Assembly (NCBI GenBank): GCA_034096865.1
Contig: JAWQFJ010001862.1
Location: forward strand, 1-10,000
Direction of reading: 5' to 3'
DNA from: Theodoxus fluviatilis
Taxonomy: Eukaryota; Mollusca; Gastropoda; Cycloneritida; Neritidae
DNA: 10,000 nt
Under the pieces are notes generated by a model, which searched no databases, was not told where the DNA came from, and saw only the letters and a program-made list of their open reading frames with translations. Positions 1 to 6,597 of the stretch are shown piece after piece. The position numbers and the translations under genes were made by a program. How positions within the stretch are numbered: the first letter of the stretch is position 1; every line of letters begins with the position of its first letter.

Positions 1-471
1 ACAGACAAGCAGTTAGAGACGGGCAGTAATAATCTGTGCCGTACGTACAGCTCTGTTGCCACTTGCAATACAACTGATGTCGAAAAAAAACTTCACCAAC
101 ACGTGTGATGTCGTCGTTTTTCCCGACTCTAAGTACTGGATACCCATCACTTTCCATCCAACATCTTTACAGGTGAGATTTCTGTGCTGCTACGTCAAGC
201 TACTTCAATGAATCTTCTTCGTCTTAATCTTCTTAACCGAGGTGGAGTATGGTAGGGGAAGTCAGGAGGCCGAGTCAAGCGTTTGAAAGACAACTTAAAA
301 TCATCCCTGACAGATTGCGGTACGCCTCTGATCAACTGGAATGTCCTTGCGTTAGACCGCAATGCATGGGCTCATTCAGTGCACTTTGGTTTGCGCTCTA
401 GAAATCAGACACCTCAACGGCTTGGATTAAAAAAACACATTTTCCGCTAAGAGGAAGTTCCAGGGGCGCGT

Positions 472-616
472 TGCACAGACGCGAAGAAAGCCCAATTCTT
501 GTGAGGAATAGGCCTGTGTCACCATGTATCAAAATGATGATAGCAGATGCAAAGGCAATCAAATGCTGACACATTTTGACAGCGGCCTATTCCTTGCAAG
601 ACCTCGCGTCTATGCA
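472..616. repeat. Imperfect inverted repeat (fold-back candidate)
   Basis: The left arm (about 472-520) and right arm (about 578-616) are imperfect reverse complements. The best block is the 11-mer AGGAATAGGCC at 504-514, matched by GGCCTATTCCT at 584-594. An outer block, TGCACAGACGCGA (472-484), pairs with TCGCGTCTATGCA (604-616) with one mismatch. A small length difference separates the two blocks. The loop is about 55-60 bp. It could be a fold-back element, a decayed MITE or a chance hairpin. I see no clear target-site duplication. Confidence 0.45.
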
Positions 617-1484
617 TAGCGGCCCAGACCTTGCTGCAGCTGTGGCATGCCCAATTTCTGGACGTCTTCGAGCAGCCGACTTTGGACTCCATTCACATTT
701 TGCGACATTGATGTCTTCGCCTGACTCCATGACACCACCCTGACGACTTTCTAAGAACTGCGACTGGGGGCTTAACGGAGACTCAGTCATTATGTGAGTA
801 ACGCAATACCCGTACATTGATCCCGCAGCTCAGATTTCCAGCCCATTCCTTCCGCACTTTCCAGTTGCTTTTGGTAGGCCACTTATTCTGTTCCTGAGTA
901 TGTTGTTACTATCAGTCAGTCAGGAGGTTGAAGGCTTTTCCTCTGGAACCTTCTCCTTCTTCAGCTTCGTCTGCAACCTTGACCCGAACGACCTTTCACG
1001 ACCCTCAAGCCATTCCAACACGAACGGCAATGAAGCAGGCAATACAGTTCGAACATTGGTTTAATTTCTTAGATGGCTGAAGGTAATGATTGAGAGTTCG
1101 GTTTGGCGGGAACATGCCTTGGCTTCGAAGTGTGAGGCCAGGTTGAACCAGTTTGAGACAAATTGGGTAATGATGCAATCGCGGTTTGATTGGCTAGGGG
1201 CGTTTGCACATGCGCTATGGGTTAACACGTCAATTCTGGTGTGTGAAATTTTAAGATTAGTTGACTCGGGGATGCCAGCGAGGGTGGACGTGTGCCGAGC
1301 AGCTCCGTGTCGAGAGTGGAACAACACGTTTAAATTTCTTCCAATCTTCCCCCGACCCTCTGAAAGCTTGTGCCAAAAGGACAGCGTTTCCCTGTTCGAA
1401 GATTCATCCCCCACAAGACTCTTGAACCAGTTATTGCCTGAAAAGCTTTATCGTTTGTGTTCTTACAGAATGACATAGAAATTT

Positions 1485-1500
1485 TTGCTCGTCCGAGCAA
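1485..1500. repeat. Short perfect hairpin
   Basis: TTGCTCG, a 2-base spacer TC, then CGAGCAA form a perfect 7-bp stem. No T-tract or gene end is nearby, so a terminator role is not supported. It may simply be a chance palindrome. Confidence 0.4.
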
Positions 1501-1557
1501 GTGTGTGTGTGAAACCGCAAGTTTATGGCCTTTTCTCTTGTCTCGAGGAATAACCTT

Positions 1558-1580
1558 GAGAGAGAGAGAGTGAGTGAGTG
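1558..1580. repeat. (GA)n/(GTGA)n microsatellite
   Basis: A short run of GA dinucleotides passes into three GTGA-type units (GAGTGAGTGAGTG). It is a simple-sequence repeat without coding meaning. Confidence 0.85.
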
Positions 1581-2460
1581 AATGTCCACTCCTTAGTGGA
1601 TATCAGTTTCAATGAAAAGTTTTGTCGATGGAAGTCGAGAACTGATTGCACTTGTCTACCAGTACTTTTGGGTTCAACCTTTTATTTCGGGACAATAGGA
1701 AAGCCCACTGCCCTTCAGTCACAGATTGTAGGCTGACCTGATTGATTTAGTTTGTTTCTATTGCATTGAATTTGATTATGCCACTATTTAGTTCTTATCA
1801 AAATCATCTTTGATAAAGATTGTGTCATGTCATGTGAATGTGAGATGTAAGAGAGAGTGAATTAATTATTACCCTCTTCTAATAGTTAAACCCCGAGACA
1901 CAAAAGCCGAAAGAATCATCACGTGAATTGTGTGTGGAGGGAGGTGATACATATCCTCAGTAACATCAGTTGCACTAAAGCTAAACTGGCTGCTGGATTC
2001 TCGCAGTTGACTGATACAGTGCGTTTCTCAGTTCAACTGAAGGTTACAAATAAAAATCGAAAATTTTGTCTTCCATTGCGCAGTCGACTTGTTGCTTGCA
2101 GGTTTTGTCTTTTTTCACGGAACACTATTGCGGCAAATAAAATGTATACAGTGTATATACATAAAATGCGTCCTCCACGTCTCTATGTGACTGTCGACGC
2201 TAAGTTGTCCACTGTCACAGTCGCTTTGATCTAAACAAGACGCCCTCGAACTCAATCAGTTGTTTATTGGCTTACACTATAGGCTACAGCCTGGCTGGGT
2301 TCGGGGTAAGAATTGACCCACCGCGTCTCCCTACGCGATTCGTAAGAGGCGAAATAACTAGCAACACCGTTACTTGATTTGCGTTTACTCCAAACTGTTC
2401 TAGTGATTTTCGTGCTTGATGACCTTACATAGCCTACAAAGGCTGATAGGCCGTAAAACA
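1581..2460. other. AT-rich non-coding stretch
   Basis: No gene is recognised. A plus-strand open frame at 1923-2234 (103 codons) has no family resemblance, and its codons look like random AT-rich DNA. The part from about 2270 to 2460 appears to belong to the repeat that carries the CCAA microsatellite (see 2461-2493). Confidence 0.55.
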
Positions 2461-2493
2461 CCAACCAACCAACCAACCAACCAACCAACCAAC
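2461..2493 (-). repeat. (GTTG)n microsatellite with repeat-like flank
   Basis: About eight CCAA units on the plus strand read GTTG on the minus strand. On the minus strand the run is followed directly by GTGTTTTACGGCCTATCAGC and then a stretch containing GTAGGCTATGTAAGGTCATC. GTTG runs joined to a TTTTACGGC-type flank strongly resemble a dispersed, microsatellite-associated repeat that I recall from mollusc and other invertebrate DNA. That family link is from memory and not checked. The flank may extend to about 2270. A 211-codon minus frame (2264-2899) runs through this repeat, the 18-bp array and a transposon border, so it is not a gene. Confidence 0.8.
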
Positions 2494-2527
2494 TGGCGGC
2501 GGCTGATGCACGAGTCATCCTGGTCGC

Positions 2528-2599
2528 GACATGAATGCAAAAGCAGACATGAATGCAAAAGCAGCCACTAATGCAAAAGCAGCCACTAATGCAAAAGCA
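2528..2599. repeat. 18-bp tandem repeat, 4 copies
   Basis: Four consecutive 18-bp units start at 2528, 2546, 2564 and 2582. Units 1 and 2 are GACATGAATGCAAAAGCA and units 3 and 4 are GCCACTAATGCAAAAGCA, so the array consists of two pairs of identical neighbours. Because 18 is a multiple of 3, the minus strand reads as a six-residue repeat rich in Cys (CFCIHV/CFCISG). Nothing else suggests that it is translated. Confidence 0.92.
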
Positions 2600-2792
2600 G
2601 CCATGTGCGTTAGAACAGCTTGTTCCCATGCAGGAGAGGCTGTGAACCACGTTTGACTGGTTTCGGGCAGGGCTTTGCTTGAAACGGGCTTGACTGCGCC
2701 CGGCCTCCATACTTCTTCCTCTCTCAGTCCTGTTGGAACTGAAATCTCCCGCCGTCCATCCGTTCAACAGGCAGTCATCACGCACCGTCCCC

Positions 2793-2801
2793 CTCACTGC
2801 C
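2793..2801. repeat. Left target-site duplication
   Basis: CTCACTGCC lies directly left of the terminal inverted repeat. The identical 9-mer sits directly right of the other terminus at 3615-3623. A perfect 9-bp match at exactly the TIR borders is strong evidence of transposition by a cut-and-paste transposase. Confidence 0.9.
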
Positions 2802-2921
2802 GCTGAAATGGTCGTTGTCCCCAACATTTCCGGACACTGTACCTGAGGTACTCTGTCCGATCGGACAAAGTACCTCAGGTACTCTGTCCGATCGGACAAA
2901 GTACCTCAGTTTGAAATCTCG
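2802..2921 (+). repeat. Left terminal inverted repeat (120 bp)
   Basis: It matches the reverse complement of 3526-3614, with only two differences seen plus one extra 31-bp unit. That unit starts GTACTCTGTCCGATCGGACA and occurs twice in tandem, each copy centred on the palindrome TCCGATCGGA. It ends with TTTGAAATCTCG, which is the inner edge of the shared sequence. Confidence 0.9.
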
Positions 2922-3130
2922 TTCTTACAGTCACGTGACATACCGATGGCCTTGTGATATATCGCGACATGTTCTTCACTCGGCGATAATAAGTGTTACA
3001 CTTTTTCTTTCTTTCTCTCTTTCTGGGATGGTTTGTGCATGGATGAAGATGACTTTGGTGCCAAAATACGAAAATCGAGTTTATTCATGAAAATGACGAT
3101 TTTGGTCAATTGGGAGGGTTGGAGCTAGCC

Positions 3131-3230
3131 TTAATGCAACCACATACCTTCCACACAGGCACCAACCACACCACACGCCCTTAATGCAACCACATACCTT
3201 CCACACAGGCACCAATCCCCCCACACGCCC
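3131..3230. repeat. 50-bp tandem duplication inside the transposon
   Basis: Two adjacent 50-bp copies (3131-3180 and 3181-3230) begin TTAATGCAACCACATACC. They differ only near the ACCAACCACACC/ACCAATCCCCCC segment. The second copy overlaps the 3' end of the minus-strand ORF, so its stop codon and a GTATGT splice-donor-like site are both duplicated. Confidence 0.93.
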
Positions 3231-3471
3231 TTAGGCAATTTCCACTGCCGTCGCAAAACAAAGTCTCTGTGATGAGCTGTTTGCCGCGCTGACGCTGGGG
3301 CCGATCGGCGATTACAGTGAACGTGTCCGATAGAAACCCATTCTTCCCTTTCAGCACTGTAACCTGCGGGTCCTTCGTGCGTCCTTTACGGATCATGCAT
3401 GCCTCCCTGTAGGCCAGCAATCTATTCAAATAATTCCACAAATCTTCTCCCATTGGGACGGCGACTGCCAT
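3181..3471 (-). CDS. Exon-like 96-codon ORF within the TIR element; unrecognised
   Basis: This unrecognised protein starts MAVAVPMGEDLWNYL. The start context is CAAAATGG, a good animal Kozak match, and it lies just inside the right TIR. Residues about 10-85 have a normal soluble amino-acid mix with basic clusters (RKGRTK near 28-33, RPQRQRGK near 57-64) and no repeats or low complexity, which is unusual among the open frames here. The end (about residues 83-96) is Cys/Gly-rich and looks less coding. AAG followed by GTATGT near 3198 could be a splice donor, so the real exon might end there. It could be the N-terminal exon of a lost transposase, a host exon captured by the element, or chance. 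No family is assigned. Confidence 0.3.
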   Translation of the reverse strand: MAVAVPMGEDLWNYLNRLLAYREACMIRKGRTKDPQVTVLKGKNGFLSDTFTVIADRPQRQRGKQLITETLFCDGSGNCLRACGGIGACVEGMWLH

Positions 3472-3525
3472 TTTGAAAGTTTTCGAAACTGCCGGTTGTT
3501 GGCAGTCTCGTTCTCGTTCAAATGC

Positions 3526-3614
3526 CGAGATTTCAAACTGAGGTACTCTGTCCGATTGGACAGAGTACCTCAGGTACAGTGTCCGGAAATGTTGGGGACA
3601 ACGACCATTTCAGC
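3526..3614 (-). repeat. Right terminal inverted repeat (89 bp)
   Basis: This is the inverted copy of the left TIR with a single central palindrome. The visible differences are TCCGATTGGACA in place of the left TCCGATCGGACA form and one nearby A/G change. It begins CGAGATTTCAAACTG and ends CGACCATTTCAGC at the duplication border. Confidence 0.9.
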
Positions 3615-3623
3615 CTCACTGCC
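3615..3623. repeat. Right target-site duplication
   Basis: This CTCACTGCC is identical to 2793-2801 and abuts the right TIR terminus exactly. Confidence 0.9.
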
Positions 3624-3863
3624 TATCCCGGGGGAGGGCTGAGTGAGAGTCGAGGAGAAAAATAATGTGCAGCAGTCTCCATCGCTGTGCTATTTCGGTA
3701 ACATCCGCTGGTGAAAAAGAATTGGAAGGAGGTGATGAGTAGGTGGAGTGACAGGTTTGGGAGTGGGGGAACAGCAATGAGGAATGAGAAGCAAGGATGC
3801 AAAGAAAGAGAGGAGTGAAGAGATACGAGAGAGGACGTATGATTAGGGGAGACACTTTGGATG

Positions 3864-3865
3864 GA

Positions 3866-3923
<58 letters not shown>
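3864..3923. repeat. (GA)n microsatellite
   Basis: About 30 GA units with one T interruption near the start. It is preceded from about 3720 by a long purine-rich but non-repetitive stretch. Frames on both strands read as RE or SL runs and are not genes. Confidence 0.97.
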
Positions 3924-3924
<1 letters not shown>

Positions 3925-3926
<2 letters not shown>

Positions 3927-4240
3927 TGTGTGTGTGCGCGCGCGCGTGTATGTGTGCCTGCGTGCATGTGTGTGCATATTGGTGTGTGTGTGTGTGCACG
4001 CGCGTGCCTTCATGCTTGTGTGTATGTGTATGTGTATATGTGAGTGTATGTGTGTGTGCATGTGTGTGTGTGTGCAGGTGTATGTGTGTGTGTGAATGTG
4101 TGTGCGTGTGTGTGTGTATCTGTGTATGTATGTGTGTGAGTGTGTGTGTTTGTGTATCTGTGTATGTATGTGTGTGAGTGTGTGTGTGTATTTGTGTATG
4201 TAAGTGTGTGTAGCCTATAATGTGTGTGTGTATGTATGTC
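3925..4240. repeat. (GT)n-rich compound microsatellite with GCGC core
   Basis: GT dinucleotides are interrupted by CG runs (GCGCGCGCGTG near 3937-3947), by TGCATG and by GTATCT. Within it, about 4108-4190 shows a 38-bp higher-order period: the GTATCTGTGTATGTATG block recurs with its C at 4120 and 4158. Alternating purine-pyrimidine sequence of this kind can adopt Z-DNA. The open frames at 3616-4242 are repeat read-through (His/Thr or Cys/Val runs), not genes. Confidence 0.95.
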
Positions 4241-4440
4241 ATGTCATGTCATGGCATGTCATGTCATGTTATGATATGTTATGACGTGTTATGTTGTGAC
4301 GTGTTATGTTATTACGTGTTATGTTGTGACGTGTTATGTTGTGACGTGACGTGACGTGACGTGTAGTGTAGTGTATTGTTGTGTTGTGTTGTGTTGTGTT
4401 GTGTAGTGTAGTGTAGTGTTGTGTTGTGTTGTGTTGTGTG
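4236..4440. repeat. Evolving pentanucleotide array
   Basis: The five-base units change in kind along the array: ATGTC, then TATGT/TATGA, then mixed GACGTGTTATGTTGT, then GTGAC, then GTGTA and GTGTT. The section 4283-4342 is a 15-bp higher-order repeat, with units starting at 4283, 4298, 4313 and 4328. The phase of 5 is kept almost throughout, which suggests spread by slippage and local duplication of variant units. Confidence 0.93.
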
Positions 4441-5077
4441 AGTCGTGAGTCGCGCGCAAGCTTGGTCAGGACTGGTTGTGTGGGACGGCGTGTAGCACAT
4501 GTGTTTTCATCATGGTTCGACCCATCCTTTTATTAACCCAAGCGTCAAATTCTAGTCATAACAAACCATTTTGATAGATTTGTCACACAGGCAACAGACA
4601 CAATGCATTAGGCTACATGTTGCTACATACGTGCGTATTTATAACTAAACATGTTTACTTACGTGAGCTGATTTTCATGCTATCGTTTTTATGTCATTTC
4701 AAAAATTAAGCTGTGTTTCATGCCCACTGAGTGGCACTCTCCAGTGAATACATGTACATTACTTGGTGTGGAACTCGTCCAGATTGAGGTAAAATTTGGA
4801 AACTCCCCTCGATGACATGTAGGTCCTAGGTAGAAGCGGCTCAGAACTATACATGTATAGAATAGGATGCTTTGCTGAGAAGCGGAGTGCACTCATTGTT
4901 CAGGCGGAGGGTGTCCATCCAGGAAGCAAATACGATTGAGTCACAACCGGCTGAATTAGAGTGGAACTGTCACTGATTGCCACACTCAAAATGGTAGGTG
5001 GCAGCATTTCATGTTTTAGGGTCCGTCATGGGTGGCTTTCAACAGTGTCGCGGCCCAGAGTGTTCGATCTGATTTTT
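4441..5077. other. Non-coding stretch, no gene recognised
   Basis: No gene, RNA or clear repeat is seen. A tRNA B-box-like GGTTCGACCC at about 4514-4523 lacks a properly spaced partner. The minus-strand open frame 4689-4892 has no recognisable content. Confidence 0.5.
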
Positions 5078-5086
5078 AAACAAGAA

Positions 5087-5097
5087 GGGCAAAGCCC
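5087..5097 (-). repeat. Candidate 3'-terminal hairpin of the HINE
   Basis: GGGC, a 3-base loop and GCCC lie 4 bases outside the subterminal inverted repeat. Rolling-circle elements carry such a hairpin near their 3' end. The stem is only 4 bp, so alone it would be weak; its position supports it. Confidence 0.5.
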
Positions 5098-5101
5098 ATA
5101 C

Positions 5102-5112
5102 GACTCACATGC
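5102..5112 (+). repeat. Subterminal inverted repeat, left copy
   Basis: GACTCACATGC is the perfect reverse complement of 5955-5965. It lies at the outer edge of the half-site-rich element and defines its 3' side when read on the minus strand. Confidence 0.8.
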
Positions 5113-5119
5113 TTGATCT

Positions 5120-5743
5120 TGACCTTTCTATGACCTTGACCTTCAGGTGACCTTCAAGGTCAAGGTCAAACAACTAAACCTACCAATGACATCATACACA
5201 AAGAAATGCTTACACATTTTCCTACCAAAATACATGTGACCTTGACCCAAGGTCAAGGTCATCCAAGGTCATGCAACACAAAGCTGTTAATTCAAGACAT
5301 AGGAAGCACAATGTTGCTTATTGGCACTTTCTACCATGAGATATAGTCACTTTTAGTGGTTCACTACCCCATTTTGGTCACATTTCATAAGGGTCAAAGT
5401 GACCTTGACCTTGATGATATGTGAACAAATGTGTCTCATGATGAAAGTATAACATGTGCCCCACATAATTATTAAGTTTGAAACAGTTATCTTCCATAGT
5501 TCAGGGTCAAGGTCACTTCAAAATATGTATACAATCCAACTTTGAAGAGCTCCTGTGACCTTGACCTTGAAGCAAGGTCAACCAAACTGGTATCAAAAGA
5601 TAGGGCTTGCTTTGACCTATATACCACTTGTAGCTAAGGTCGCCATTCTCAATAACGTGGGAGAAAATTGGGAAAATGTGAAAAATGACTGTTTTTGAGA
5701 CCACATTCATGGCTCCTGTGACCTTGACCTTGAAGCAAGGTCA
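5120..5743. promoter_or_regulatory. Cluster of nuclear-receptor half-sites (AGGTCA/TGACCT)
   Basis: There are 20 exact copies of AGGTCA or its complement in about 620 bp; chance would give well under one. They start at 5120, 5131, 5137, 5148, 5157, 5163, 5237, 5250, 5256, 5266, 5400, 5406, 5510, 5556, 5562, 5575, 5613, 5719, 5725 and 5738. Twelve are in the extended form TCAAGGTCA, the monomer site of FTZ-F1/NR5A and ERR receptors. Six pairs are direct repeats with no spacer (DR0: 5131, 5157, 5250, 5400, 5556, 5719), the arrangement bound by GCNF/NR6A1. Two more pairs (5237, 5504) have one base changed. Binding is inferred from motif only. The motifs are part of a repetitive element, so they may reflect repeat structure rather than selection. 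Confidence 0.5.
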
Positions 5744-5874
5744 AGTCACCATGTATGTTTTTTGAGGCCTTGTCATCATACACCATCATGTCACATTTGG
5801 TGTTGATAGACTTAATAGTCTCTGAGAAAAATCCAACGTTTAAGTTTTTTACGCCCGGACGGACGGACGGACGG
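5237..5874. repeat. Degenerate ~160-bp tandem repeats
   Basis: The motif TGACCTTGACC recurs at 5237, 5400, 5556 and 5719, spaced 163, 156 and 163 bp. The last two units share a perfect 33-bp block (5549-5581 and 5712-5744) beginning GCTCCTGTGACCTTGACC. The rest of each unit is strongly diverged, with only scattered similarity. The length matches the ~160-bp core repeat known from bivalve pearl-type elements. Confidence 0.7.
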
Positions 5875-5923
5875 ACGCCCGGACGGACGCCCGGACGGAC
5901 GCCCGGACGGACGGACGGACGAC
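5851..5923. repeat. (ACGG)n microsatellite with ACGCCCGG interruptions
   Basis: Runs of ACGG are separated by four ACGCCCGG units, giving a partly 12-bp higher-order pattern (ACGCCCGGACGG). The minus strand reads as a Val-Arg-Pro repeat, which is not a gene. It is CpG-rich and so unlike its surroundings. Confidence 0.95.
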
Positions 5924-5954
5924 ACGGCTCAGTACACAGACTCAATTTTGCTTC

Positions 5955-5965
5955 GCATGTGAGTC
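5955..5965 (-). repeat. Subterminal inverted repeat, right copy
   Basis: GCATGTGAGTC perfectly complements 5102-5112. An A-run follows directly (5966-5970), so the minus-strand element would begin after T residues, as expected for Helentron insertion at TT. Confidence 0.8.
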
Positions 5966-5975
5966 AAAAATGCAT

Positions 5976-6075
5976 TTGCACGTTATTTTGCTAGCCTCGG
6001 GGCATTTATGCATGTGTTGCACGTTATTTTGCTGGTTTCAGAGCATGTAAGCATACATTGCATGCACGATTTTTG
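5976..6075. repeat. ~41-bp degenerate tandem repeat
   Basis: TTGCACGTTATTTTGCT occurs exactly at 5976-5992 and 6017-6033, a spacing of 41 bp. A weaker third copy (TGCACGATTTTTGTTC) starts near 6063. The intervening parts share GCATTTATGCATG/GCATGTAAGCATAC-like sequence. Confidence 0.7.
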
Positions 6076-6183
6076 TTCGCGAAATTAGTTTTCAGAAACC
6101 GCTTAGTTCACCCAGGAGTAAAACGGGTACCTATGAGGGCTGAGATGGAAAACGTTGAAAGCTAACTGTGGCGCATTCATTCG

Positions 6184-6597
6184 CAGCCTGGTTGCATGCT
6201 CCCTGGAGAGTTGAGATGGAGTTGGAGTGTAGCCTGGTTGCATGCTCCCTGGAGAGTTGAGATGGAGTTGGAGTGCAGCCTGGTTGCATGCTCCCTGGAG
6301 AGTTGAGATGGAGTTGGAGTGCAGCCTGGTTGCATGCTCCCTGGAGAGTTGAGATGGAGTTGGAGTGCAGCCTGGTTGCATGCTCCCTGGAGAGTTGAGA
6401 TGGAGCTGGAGTGCAGCCTGGTTGCATGCTCCCTGGAGAGTTGAGATGGAGTTGGAGTGCAGCCTGGTTGCATGCTCCCTGGAGAGTTGAGATGGAGCTG
6501 GAGTGCAGCCTGGTTGCATGCTCCCTGGAGAGTTGAGATGGAGCTGGAGTGCAGCCTGGTTGCATGCTCCCTGGAGAGTTGAGATGGTGCTGGAGTG
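6184..6597. repeat. 46-bp minisatellite, 9 exact-length copies
   Basis: Nine units start at 6184, 6230, 6276, 6322, 6368, 6414, 6460, 6506 and 6552. Each is exactly 46 bp and begins CAGCCTGGTTGCATGCTCCC. The only variation seen is C/T at the first base of copy 2, T or C near unit position 40 (T in copies 1-4 and 6; C in 5, 7, 8 and 9), and one A-to-T in copy 9. Since 46 is not a multiple of 3 and no minus-strand frame has a stop, all three minus frames stay open, giving nested ORFs of 98-196 codons with a 46-residue protein period. These are artefacts of the array unless transcription is shown. Confidence 0.98.

Larger units (their letters stand above)
1..1557. other. Non-coding stretch, no gene recognised
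   Basis: This mixed-composition stretch holds no recognisable gene. Its longest open frames lie at 1086-1478 (plus, 130 codons) and 1061-1414 (minus, 117 codons). They are antisense to each other over the same DNA, neither resembles a known family, and neither has visible splice or Kozak support, so I treat both as chance. The only structure seen is an imperfect inverted repeat (472-616) and a small hairpin (1485-1500), listed separately. An unrecognised lineage-specific exon cannot be excluded. Confidence 0.6.
2802..3614. mobile_element. Complete 813-bp TIR transposon, possibly MULE-like
   Basis: The element starts GCTGAAATGGTCGTTGTC and ends with the reverse complement. Its long TIRs are 120 bp on the left (2802-2921) and 89 bp on the right (3526-3614). 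It is flanked by identical 9-bp direct repeats. The TIRs contain nested palindromes (GAGGTACTCTGTCC..GGACAAAGTACCTC) that could fold into hairpins. The left arm is longer by one extra 31-bp unit. A 9-bp duplication with long TIRs is typical of Mutator-like (MULE) elements; Merlin elements (8-9 bp) are the alternative. No transposase domain is visible, so the copy is non-autonomous. The interior holds a 50-bp tandem duplication and a 96-codon exon-like ORF. The near-perfect TIR identity and intact duplication suggest a fairly recent insertion. Confidence 0.88.
5078..5970 (-). mobile_element. HINE-type non-autonomous Helentron candidate (pearl/DINE-1-like)
   Basis: Read on the minus strand, the element shows in order: a T-run, the 11-mer GACTCACATGC, a (CCGT)n microsatellite within about 45 bp, degenerate ~160-bp internal repeats, the inverted 11-mer GCATGTGAGTC, and a small GC hairpin GGGCTTTGCCC followed by TTCTTGTT. 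This order (subterminal inverted repeat, microsatellite, tandem repeats, second inverted repeat, 3' hairpin, no target-site duplication) is that described for Helentron-associated elements such as DINE-1 and the bivalve pearl elements. No Rep/helicase is present, so it would be mobilised in trans. The exact ends are uncertain by about 10 bp. The assignment rests on architecture only. Confidence 0.65.

Noticed and set aside
1061..1478. Two antisense ORFs of 117 and 130 codons
   Set aside because: They overlap on opposite strands, with no family motifs and no repeats; the simplest view is chance.
2528..2599. Possible CRISPR-like array of short repeats
   Set aside because: The 18-bp units are directly adjacent without spacers, so this is a simple tandem repeat in eukaryotic DNA.
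2264..2899. 211-codon minus-strand ORF
   Set aside because: It runs across a GTTG microsatellite, an 18-bp tandem array and the border of the TIR transposon, so it is a chance assembly of unrelated pieces.
3616..4242. His/Thr- or Ser/Leu-rich and Cys/Val-rich ORFs
   Set aside because: Read-through of GA and GT microsatellites on both strands.
4463..4523. tRNA-like A box (TGGTCAGGACTGG) and B box (GGTTCGACCC)
   Set aside because: The spacing is too long for a simple tRNA, and no acceptor stem or cloverleaf can be made; a SINE remains possible but unsupported.
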